This document shows, one piece after another, positions 7,753 to 13,206 of a stretch of DNA of 13,206 nucleotides. Under the pieces are notes generated by a model that was not told the origin of the DNA, ran no database searches, and worked only from the letters and a program-made list of their open reading frames with translations. Source of the DNA: CAZBQG01 sp964493945 (GTDB taxonomy: Bacteria; Pseudomonadota; Alphaproteobacteria; Rhodospirillales; UBA2165); NCBI GenBank assembly GCA_964493945.1, contig CAZBQG010000117.1:1-13206 (forward strand), read 5' to 3'. The number at the start of each line of letters is the position of its first letter. The stretch's first letter is position 1. Both the position numbers and the translations under genes were made by a program.

Positions 7753-8736
7753 ATGAAAATACGCGCCATCAGAGTACACAAAACCGGGGCCCCGTCGGTC
7801 ATGAAATGGGACCGGATCGAGCTCGCCGGTCCCGGCCCGGAACAGGTGCTGATCCGCCACACGGCCATCGGCTTCAATCTGATCGAGACCTATATCCGCA
7901 AAGGTCTTTTCCCCGTTCCCACCTTGCCGGTGGGCCTGGGGGCCGAGGGGGTGGGCGTGATCGAGGCGGTGGGACGCCGCGGCAAGGGTTTCAAGCCCGG
8001 TCAGCGAGTAGCCTATTGCAGTGGAGACCTGTCCGATGCCTATAGCGAGGCCCGGCTGAGGGGCACCGATGGGCTGATCAAACTGCCCGCCTGGCTGGAT
8101 GACCGGACGGCGGCGGCGCTTTTGGCCAAGGGCGAGACCGTCCAGTTCCTGTTCAACAGTACCCACAAATTGAAAAAAGGTGAGCGTATTCTTTTCCATG
8201 CGGCGGCCGGTGGCATCGGGCTGATCGCCTGCCAATGGGCCAGGGATGTGGGAGCGCGCATGATCGGCGTGGTGAGCAGCGAGGCCAAGGCCCGGCTCGC
8301 CAAACGCCATGGCTGTAAACATGTGATCGTCACATCCGGCCAGAACATCACCGAAGAGGTCATGCGCATCACCAAGGGCGAAGGCGTCGATGTGGTCTAT
8401 GATTCCATCGGCAAGGATTTCTGGGAAGACAGTCTGCAAAGCGTCAAACCGCTGGGCCTGGTGGTCAGCTTTGGCAGCGCATCGGGCATGCCGCCGCCCG
8501 TCGATCTGGCGCTTAAGGGCAGAGAAAAATCAGCCTTTTTCACCCGCGCAAGCAAGAACAATTACATCACCAGCGATGAAATCCGCCAGAGCAGCGCCAG
8601 AGCCCTTTTCCGCATGATAAAAAAAGGTGCGATCAAGCCGGTGATCGGTCAGACTTATGCCTTAAAAGACGCCGCCAAGGCGCACCGGGATGCGGAAGCA
8701 AGGCGCACCACCGGATCAACCTTGCTGATCCCTTAA
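7753..8736 (+). CDS. Zinc-free quinone oxidoreductase (medium-chain dehydrogenase/reductase family)
   Basis: NADPH-dependent reductase of 327 residues, the normal length for NADPH:quinone reductase (QorA type), which reduces quinones or other enone-like electron acceptors in the cytosol. The N-terminal GroES-like domain shows FNLIETYIRKG and LGAEGVGVIEAVG; the Rossmann domain has AAAGGIGLIACQWA at 150-163. The catalytic and structural zinc cysteines of alcohol dehydrogenases are absent, as expected. The usual MLQGMTAHYL helix reads LLAKGETVQFL here, so the substrate pocket may differ. The ribosome binding site lies within the end of the preceding gene, which points to translational coupling in the HxlR operon. 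A quinone reductase under a thiol-type regulator fits electrophile detoxification. The TAA stop overlaps the stop of the convergent enoyl-CoA hydratase gene by four bases. Confidence 0.9.
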   Translation: MKIRAIRVHKTGAPSVMKWDRIELAGPGPEQVLIRHTAIGFNLIETYIRKGLFPVPTLPVGLGAEGVGVIEAVGRRGKGFKPGQRVAYCSGDLSDAYSEARLRGTDGLIKLPAWLDDRTAAALLAKGETVQFLFNSTHKLKKGERILFHAAAGGIGLIACQWARDVGARMIGVVSSEAKARLAKRHGCKHVIVTSGQNITEEVMRITKGEGVDVVYDSIGKDFWEDSLQSVKPLGLVVSFGSASGMPPPVDLALKGREKSAFFTRASKNNYITSDEIRQSSARALFRMIKKGAIKPVIGQTYALKDAAKAHRDAEARRTTGSTLLIP

Positions 8737-9593
8737 TTTTTGCCGGACTTCTTCTTGAACCAGGCATCCTCATCCTCGAAGCGTGCCGCATTCCAGCCGA
8801 GCGCCGCCTTGAACCCATCTTTCTCCCGGATGCTTTCGAACTCGGCAATCTCGGGGGACGAATCCGCACTGGCCAGGGTGATTGCTTCGAGCTCCATGGA
8901 GCGCTCAATAACCTGGCGCACCCCCATCAGTTCATAAGACATATTGACCAGCTTCTTGTTGTATTCGACGGTGGTGGCGGGAAGTTTGGCGATGGTCAGC
9001 GCCTGGCGTTCCACCGCCACGTCCAGCTCATCAGCCGGCACCACCTGGTTCACCAGATCCAGGCGTTTGGCTTCAGCCGCATCGAACAGGTTGCCCGTAA
9101 AAAGCATTTCCTTGGCCTTGGTCATGCCGATCACCCAGGGCCAGACCGCCGGGATATAGGGGCCGCCCATGCGTATTTCAGGTGCGCCGAATTTGGCGTC
9201 TTCCGAACAAATCCGAAGATCGCAAAAGGTTGCAGTGGCCAGGCCTCCTGCAATGCAGAAACCCTGTATCTGGGCAATGATGGGTTTGGGATTGTTCCAA
9301 AACACATCCCACCAGGCGGTCGCGCCGAACCCCTTGCCCTTGAGAAACCGCTCCCGCCATTCCAGCGCATTGAGCTTGGGCCCGGCGGTGATGTCAAAGC
9401 CCGCACTGAAGGCACGCCCCGCCGCCTTGAGCACGATCACCCGGATTTCACTGTCCTCCCAACCGGCATCCTCCAGGGCGTCTCGCACTTCGAGCTGCAG
9501 GTCGTTTGAGAGCGCATTCAGCTTTTCGGGCCGGTTCAGCGTGACAGTGGCAATGGGGCCGTTTTTTTCATATTTAATGTTTTCGTAGCTCAT
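8733..9593 (-). CDS. Enoyl-CoA hydratase/isomerase family protein
   Basis: Crotonase-fold protein of 286 residues. Family members hydrate, isomerise or cleave acyl-CoA thioesters. The N-terminus IATVTLNRPEKLNALSNDL is typical, and both oxyanion-hole segments are present (AFSAGFDI and FCIAGG). Of the two hydratase glutamates, the one in GAPEIRMG (E139) is kept, but the one after the second glycine pair (GGxELA in classical hydratases) is replaced by alanine (GGLATA, A119). This suggests an isomerase, hydrolase, lyase or degradation-pathway variant rather than a plain hydratase. An insert with WWDVFWNNPKP lies before the second oxyanion segment. The ATG at 9591-9593 follows AAAAGG (minus strand) with good spacing. 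It is the last gene of the minus-strand cluster that includes the E1 subunits, after two broken genes. Confidence 0.9.
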   Translation of the reverse strand: MSYENIKYEKNGPIATVTLNRPEKLNALSNDLQLEVRDALEDAGWEDSEIRVIVLKAAGRAFSAGFDITAGPKLNALEWRERFLKGKGFGATAWWDVFWNNPKPIIAQIQGFCIAGGLATATFCDLRICSEDAKFGAPEIRMGGPYIPAVWPWVIGMTKAKEMLFTGNLFDAAEAKRLDLVNQVVPADELDVAVERQALTIAKLPATTVEYNKKLVNMSYELMGVRQVIERSMELEAITLASADSSPEIAEFESIREKDGFKAALGWNAARFEDEDAWFKKKSGKN

Positions 9594-9632
9594 GTTTTTT
9601 CCTTTTAATACTCAGTCTAACCAGGGACCGGA

Positions 9633-10106
9633 TTACCATCCGGTTACGCGGGCCAGCAAATTGCCGCAATCCTCCGGTAGCCGGTCACCGCGCCAGGCGA
9701 CATGCTGATCGGGGCGGATAAGGGCCAAATCACACTCGTACAATTGACGGGCCTCCGGCATCTTAACCCGCAAGGTCTTGAACGGGATATGTCTGTCGGC
9801 GGCGGCTTCCGCCATGACATTTATATGGTGATCGCCGTTAAAATGGAGCAGGGTAAAGCCGCCTCCCAGATGATCGAAGAGCGAGCTGTGATCGGGATAA
9901 AACAAATGGGGCGCCCGGCCGCAGGGGCTGGCACTGGGCCGGTAAGTCATTGGGTCGTCCTTGGGAGGCACCGTCCCGTCCGGCTGGATGACCGGGGAGC
10001 CGTCATAGCGCGCCCCTTGCTGAATGCCCAGACAGGCGAATTCCGGGACAAGGTCCAGGAGGGGTTGTTCCAGCGCCGCCCGCGCCCCATCACCCGCCGA
10101 ACCTGC
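9633..10106 (-). pseudogene. C-terminal fragment of an FAD-dependent aromatic monooxygenase (phenol hydroxylase / MhpA-like)
   Basis: On the minus strand the open frame runs from 10106 (just after an in-frame TAG) to a TAA at 9633-9635. It reads GARAALEQPLLDLVPEF, LGIQQGARYDGSPVI, DDPMTYRPSASPCGRAPHLF, LFDHLGGGFTLL, and near its end LALIRPDQHVAWRGD. This is the C-terminal third of single-component FAD hydroxylases such as 2,4-dichlorophenol or 3-(3-hydroxyphenyl)propionate hydroxylase, where the RPDQHVAWRG motif is very conserved. A full protein has 500-600 residues; the FAD-binding GxGxxG N-terminus and the substrate domain are absent. It joins the truncated hydrolase at about 10095-10110 and has no start codon with a ribosome binding site, so it is inactive. 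It implies that the ancestral operon hydroxylated an aromatic compound. Confidence 0.78.
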
Positions 10107-10508
10107 CTATATTGCCGTCGCACCAGGGCTGGTCCGCCACCCACTGGATGGCCTGGCAGATATCGAGCACGGTCCGGGCATCCGAATTGATATTGCCGAA
10201 AAACCGTCGGACCCGAACGAGCCCCGGATATTGACGATGATGAAGGCGTAGCCCCGCCGGACATAAAAATTGAAATCACTGGCCTCGATGAAGGCCCTGG
10301 CATAGCCGTTGCCTTCGGGGATCATGGCCATGGACTGGGCCGCCTTGGGATAGGGATGAACGGCCAGGATGGCGGGGAATTTCCCACCTTCATCGGGCCT
10401 GAAAATATCCGAATCCAAAGTAATGCCGTCATCCACTGGAATACGCACATCACGGTGGATGCTTATTTCGTATTGCCGCCCAGAAGTCTGCCAATCGGTC
10501 GAAAACAT
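10107..10508 (-). pseudogene. Broken CocE/NonD-family (X-Pro dipeptidyl-peptidase S15-like) hydrolase: frameshifted and truncated
   Basis: The start is intact: ATG at 10506-10508 with GGAGGGGGAG upstream, 23 bases after the E1 beta stop. The protein begins as a CocE-type serine hydrolase: RDVRIPVDDGITLDSDIFRP, GKFPAILAVHPYPK, YVRRGYAFIIVNIRGSFGSDGF. At the five-base A run 10199-10203 (T run on the coding strand) the frame slips. In the next phase the family sequence goes on as FGNINSDARTVLDICQAI and QWVADQPWCDGNIGRFG, so one base has been lost. Similarity then stops near 10105, before the catalytic GxSYxG serine motif, and the frame passes into the monooxygenase remnant. Full members have 550-650 residues. 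It belongs to the E1 operon and probably once cleaved an ester or amide; the present product is inactive. Confidence 0.8.
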
Positions 10509-10531
10509 GGACCACTCCCCCTCCGCTTACT

Positions 10532-11524
10532 TTACATCCCTGCCCCCAACATACCCAGCACGCGCCCGGTGATCTGACCGGCACCGGGCTGGGCCAGGGG
10601 CTCCAGCGAACGGGCCAGCGGGATGGGCAGGTCCGGGGCGCCCAGCCTTTCCACCGGCGCGTCCAGATCATCGAAAGCATCCTTGCCGATCATGGAGGCC
10701 ACTTCACCGGTCACCCCGAAATTTTCATGGCCCAAATCCACCACCAGGGCGCGGGATGTCTTTTTGACCGAGGCGATAATGGTTTCACGGTCGAGCGGCA
10801 CCAGGCTTCTCACATCCACCACTTCGGCGCTGATGCCCCGCTCTTCCAGAGCCCCGGCAGCGGCAAGGGCCGGTTGCAATGCGGCACCAATGGTGATCAA
10901 GCTCACATCCCTTCCGTCCCGTTTGATTTCGGCCTTGCCGATGGGAAGGGAATAATCCTCCTCGGGCACCGGGCCGCTTATATTGTAGCTGTTGCGGTTT
11001 TCAAAAAAGACTGCCGGGTCATGATCGCGCAGCGCCGCCTTGATCAGCCCCTTGGCGTCATAAGGCGTCGCCGGCATGACCAGCTTGAGCTCCGGCACAT
11101 GGGCCAGCCAGGCATGCAGGCTTTGGGAATGCTGGGGGCCCAGATTGCTGCCGACGCCGGCGGCGGTGCGCAAGACCAAAGGCACGCCCATGCTCCCCGC
11201 CGACATATAGCGGAGCTTGGCCGCCTGATTGACCAGTTGGTCCATGACCAGGGTGATGAAATCGCCGAACATTATTTCCACCAGGGGCCGCAATCCTGTC
11301 ATGGTGGCGCCGACGGCGGTGCCCAGGATGGCCGCTTCCGAGATGGGCGTGTCGATCACCCTTGTTTGCCCAAATTCCGCCAACAGTCCTTCGGTCTGGC
11401 CGAAGACACCTCCCGCCGCCCCCACATCCTCACCCAGGATCACCACCCGGGGATCGGCGCGCATCTCCTCGGCCAGCCCCTCCAGGATGGCGGATTTGAA
11501 AGTTAACTGGCGCTCATCCGGCAT
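10532..11524 (-). CDS. 2-oxoacid (pyruvate/acetoin) dehydrogenase E1 component, beta subunit
   Basis: Beta subunit (330 residues) of the heterotetrameric E1 enzyme, which binds thiamine diphosphate between alpha and beta chains and decarboxylates a 2-oxoacid or cleaves acetoin. Seen here: VVILGEDVGAAGGVF (28-41), DTPISEAAILGTAVG (58-72) with the catalytic-site glutamate E63, FGDFITLVMDQLVNQAAK (86-103), and the conserved histidine H132 in QHSQSLHAWL. The C-terminal transketolase domain has VSLITIGAALQPAL and VVDVRSLVPLDRETI. Length and motifs match AcoB/PdhB proteins. The ATG overlaps the end of the alpha gene by 11 bases, indicating translational coupling. The true substrate cannot be settled because no lipoyl E2 or E3 gene is in the window. 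Confidence 0.92.
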   Translation of the reverse strand: MPDERQLTFKSAILEGLAEEMRADPRVVILGEDVGAAGGVFGQTEGLLAEFGQTRVIDTPISEAAILGTAVGATMTGLRPLVEIMFGDFITLVMDQLVNQAAKLRYMSAGSMGVPLVLRTAAGVGSNLGPQHSQSLHAWLAHVPELKLVMPATPYDAKGLIKAALRDHDPAVFFENRNSYNISGPVPEEDYSLPIGKAEIKRDGRDVSLITIGAALQPALAAAGALEERGISAEVVDVRSLVPLDRETIIASVKKTSRALVVDLGHENFGVTGEVASMIGKDAFDDLDAPVERLGAPDLPIPLARSLEPLAQPGAGQITGRVLGMLGAGM

Positions 11525-12455
11525 GAAAAAGATGCTCGTTCATGGTGATGGGATCGGGATCGGGCTCGGCCCTGGCCGCCTGGGCGGCTGCGTTGATTTC
11601 CGCTTCAATTTCCTGGCGTATTTGGGCCAGCTCCTCCTCGCTTTCGCCGTCCTCCATCAACTTCCGGCCCAGATTTTCGATGGGGTCCCGCTCCCGCCAG
11701 GCTTTGTCTTCATCGCTGTCCTTATAGGTCTGGGCATCGCCCGCATGATGGCCCGTATAGCGCCAGGTATCACAGACCAGAAAGCTGGGGCCTTCGCCCG
11801 CGCGGGCGCGCTTTGCGGCTTTTTCCGCCTGGGCCTTGACCGCCAACACATCCATGCCGTCCACCTCCACCGAGGGGATATTGAACACTTCTGCCCGGAC
11901 CGTAATTGAATCCCCGGCGGTGACCTCGTCGGTGCGGGTGAATTCGCCGTAATGATTGTTCTCGCAGACATAGATCACCGGCAGGGACCAGATGGCCGCA
12001 AGGTTCACGCATTCGGGAACGATGCCCTGGTTCATGGCCCCGTCACCAAAGAAGCTCACCCCGATGCCTGTTTTTCCCAGGGTCTTTTGGGTGAGTGCCG
12101 CACCCGTCGCCAGGGGCACGCCGACGACGACGATGCCGTTGGTCCCCAGATTGCCGTTGGCCGGATCGAAGATATGCATGCTCCCGCCCCGCCCCTGGCC
12201 ATAGCCGGCGGCCCGGCCCAGGATTTCAGCAAACAGGCGTGCGGGATCGGCGCCCCTTGCCAGGCAATGGCCGTGCCCCCGGTGATGACTGGCGATAAAA
12301 TCCTCAGGGCCCAAGACAGCCGCCACGCCGGCGGCCACCGCCTCCTGGCCAGAATATAAATGCACCAAGCCCGGCACCAAGCCGGTACGGCTCATGCTCC
12401 GCACCGTCTCCTCGAAGGCCCGGATTTTGACCATTTCTGCGTAAAGCTGCTTCAT
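11514..12455 (-). CDS. 2-oxoacid (pyruvate/acetoin) dehydrogenase E1 component, alpha subunit
   Basis: Alpha subunit (313 residues) of the E1 enzyme that pairs with the following beta subunit. The thiamine-diphosphate motif is complete: GDG at 137-139 in FFGDGAMNQGIVPECVNL, ending in ENN at 165-167. The HHRGHGHCLARG segment at 57-68 and GRGGSMHI at 88-95 are typical of the AcoA/PdhA group; SxHRGHGHC is especially frequent in acetoin dehydrogenase alpha chains. The lower part has the TGHHAGDAQTY pattern seen in that group. The N-terminus is slightly short, starting directly at the helix MKQLYAEMVKIRAFEE, with only a weak purine run (GGGCGG) before the ATG, so an upstream non-ATG start is possible. 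It leads the minus-strand operon; upstream lies only mobile-element and pseudogene debris. No own E2/E3 is visible. Confidence 0.92.
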   Translation of the reverse strand: MKQLYAEMVKIRAFEETVRSMSRTGLVPGLVHLYSGQEAVAAGVAAVLGPEDFIASHHRGHGHCLARGADPARLFAEILGRAAGYGQGRGGSMHIFDPANGNLGTNGIVVVGVPLATGAALTQKTLGKTGIGVSFFGDGAMNQGIVPECVNLAAIWSLPVIYVCENNHYGEFTRTDEVTAGDSITVRAEVFNIPSVEVDGMDVLAVKAQAEKAAKRARAGEGPSFLVCDTWRYTGHHAGDAQTYKDSDEDKAWRERDPIENLGRKLMEDGESEEELAQIRQEIEAEINAAAQAARAEPDPDPITMNEHLFHAG

Positions 12456-12511
12456 CCGCCCAATGCTACAGGGCGAAGCGGGTTTTGACCACGGGGGCCG
12501 TTTGGCCTTGG

Positions 12512-12622
12512 TTAATTCCCCTGCTGACGGCGGGAAATCAGTCCTTCGAAGAAAGCGTCGACTCGGTTTCTGATCCAGGCTTCGGCAATAACATGGCGGA
12601 TGGGTTGGGCTTGACTGTCATC
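12512..12622 (-). other. Short open frame directly after the IS30 stop, possible gene tail (unrecognised)
   Basis: In the same frame as the transposase, after its TGA, 36 codons read on to a TAA at 12512-12514. They contain HVIAEAWIRNRVDAFFEGL, which is amphipathic and protein-like, and the end SRRQQGN looks like a natural C-terminus. I do not recognise a family. It may be the 3' end of a gene that the mobile element interrupted, or just an open stretch. The remaining bases 12456-12511 show nothing I can name. Confidence 0.2.
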
Positions 12623-12787
12623 TCAACCGGCCGACGCAACACACGCGTTAAAACTCTCAGCTGGTGTTTCAAATTTCAATGTCTTTCTGGGCCGTTCGTT
12701 TAACTGACGGGCTATCTTGTTTAGATAAGCCTGCGAGTGCACGGACAGGTCGGTTCCCTTTGGAAAGTATTGTCTGAGTAGTCGGTT
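12623..12787 (-). mobile_element. C-terminal fragment of an IS30-family transposase
   Basis: Read on the minus strand, 54 codons and a TGA (12623-12625) match the end of IS30-family transposases: NRLLRQYFPKGTDLSV, then IARQLNERPRKTLKF, ETPAESFNACVA. The family phrase LNERPRKTL is very conserved. A full transposase has about 320-350 residues with a DDE catalytic domain; only the last part remains, carrying at most the region after the catalytic glutamate. The segment usually before it (QRGTNENTN or similar) is replaced by PAS-fragment sequence. I cannot see matching terminal inverted repeats or a target duplication, so this is a dead remnant that cannot move. Confidence 0.8.
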
Positions 12788-13040
12788 ACCCAGGAGCGCA
12801 GAATTTCACCATACGTCTTGTTAAGAACACACTTTTCTGTTTCTTCGCCGTATCAGCCAATCTTGTCGCGATTGGTCAATATCAATCGTTCTTCGGAATC
12901 AAAAATTGAAAATGTGCTGAAAGGCTGTGAATGGCAGCAACCAACCGATTCTGTGCCTTGGCGAGTTCATGTTCACGGACGAGCAAAACCCGTTCTTTGG
13001 GAGGTTTCTCACTATTTCCGATCTTCGGCTGGACAGGCAT
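12788..13040 (-). pseudogene. Degraded PAS-domain (PAS_7-like) sensor fragment
   Basis: On the minus strand an ATG at 13038-13040 opens a 52-codon frame ending ELAKAQNRLVAAIHSLSA and then reading out of phase to a TGA at 12882-12884. In the adjacent phase, from about 12915, the sequence continues FSIFDSEERLILTNRD, then a TGA, then KTYGEILRSWV. Joined, this follows the PAS pattern found in many alphaproteobacterial histidine kinases and diguanylate cyclases (RLxxAIESLSxGFxLFDxEDRLVLxN, later a YEEILR helix). So one base was lost near 12910-12916 and a stop codon arose in the second half. The output domain is missing; the frame runs into the IS30 fragment. In-frame sequence before the ATG is open only back to a TAA near 13067. 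Confidence 0.5.
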
Positions 13041-13164
13041 AAACAGGAGTTCCCCGAAATGAAATTAATTCTTAATCATATTAAGGTTTTCTGATCGGTT
13101 CCAAGCTAAATTGAGAGCAATTATTAACCTCGATAACACGCATTACCAGCCAAGGGTCACGGTA

Positions 13165-13187
13165 GGGAAGCGGGTTTCCCCGCTCCC
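13165..13187. repeat. GC-rich hairpin in the right-edge non-coding stretch
   Basis: AGCGGG (13169-13174), a four-base loop, then CCCGCT (13179-13184), extended by outer GGG and CCC with one bulged A. There is no T run on either side, so it is not a classical intrinsic terminator. The rest of 13041-13206 is AT-rich, with a small CTTAAT-CAT-ATTAAG palindrome at 13071-13085, and holds no gene that I can see. It may be part of a dispersed intergenic repeat running off the window. Confidence 0.3.
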
Positions 13188-13206
13188 CCCGCGCAGATCC
13201 CGGCGT

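Noticed and set aside
9702..10190. Plus-strand frame of 162 codons
   Set aside because: It is antisense to the monooxygenase and hydrolase remnants, whose minus-strand reading is clearly protein family sequence; no similarity on the plus strand.
10727..11506. Plus-strand frame of 259 codons opposite E1 beta
   Set aside because: Complement of a well-identified gene; histidine- and glutamine-rich composition typical of a shadow frame.
12485..12703. Plus-strand frame of 72 codons as a gene
   Set aside because: It lies opposite the IS30 tail and the frame after it, and has no ribosome binding site or recognisable family.
12818..13042. Plus-strand frame of 74 codons as a small protein
   Set aside because: The minus strand here reads as a PAS fragment in two phases, which explains the open plus frame better.
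13071..13090. CTTAAT-CAT-ATTAAG followed by TTTT as an intrinsic terminator
   Set aside because: The stem is six A/T-rich pairs and the T run is only four long; no gene ends just before it on the plus strand.
1..13206. CRISPR array, tRNA, rRNA, riboswitch, phage or defence module
   Set aside because: I looked for spaced direct repeats, tRNA-like cloverleaf elements and typical genes of such systems on both strands and saw none.

Overview
The window is about 13.2 kb of GC-rich chromosomal DNA from a Gram-negative bacterium. An alphaproteobacterium, perhaps of the Rhodospirillales type, fits best. This rests on protein style: the tetrapeptide-repeat tail typical of class III cyclase-like proteins, an EF-hand fragment, a PAS fragment, and the mix of acyl-CoA, luciferase-like and quinone-reductase genes. 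It is an inference, because there is no rRNA or other marker gene. I found no tRNA, rRNA, CRISPR array, phage module or defence system.

Layout, left to right. (1) 6-446, minus strand: a decayed tetratricopeptide-repeat gene with an internal stop. (2) 581-5096, plus strand: a complete pyruvate carboxylase followed by an LLM-class flavin oxidoreductase with a strong ribosome binding site. (3) 5103-5818, minus strand: three gene remnants side by side, an EF-hand C-terminus, a probable amidohydrolase C-terminus and an acyl-CoA dehydrogenase N-terminus. (4) 5819-5925: a short divergent control region with an imperfect palindrome. (5) 5926-8736, plus strand: an HxlR-type regulator, an ornithine cyclodeaminase-family protein and a zinc-free quinone reductase, tightly spaced and probably one operon. 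(6) 12455-8733, minus strand: the alpha and beta subunits of a thiamine-diphosphate 2-oxoacid (pyruvate or acetoin) dehydrogenase E1, a broken CocE-type hydrolase, a truncated FAD monooxygenase and an intact enoyl-CoA hydratase. This looks like one former catabolic operon that lost its middle. (7) 12512-13040, minus strand: the C-terminal tail of an IS30-family transposase joined to a frameshifted PAS-domain fragment. (8) 13041-13206: no gene seen.

The intact enzymes fit central carbon and acyl-CoA metabolism. Pyruvate carboxylase makes oxaloacetate from pyruvate. The E1 pair would decarboxylate pyruvate, acetoin or a related substrate, but its E2 and E3 partners are not here. The enoyl-CoA hydratase-family protein, the quinone reductase, and the lost hydrolase and monooxygenase suggest breakdown of an organic, possibly aromatic or ester, compound. 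The HxlR regulator probably controls its own operon through the palindrome at 5868-5896, and may once have controlled the now broken acyl-CoA dehydrogenase facing it.

The most striking property is the number of broken genes: eight recognisable remnants in 13 kb, with frameshifts, nonsense codons and deletion junctions, lying between intact genes. That suggests a genome in active decay. I did not find a convincing undescribed system.
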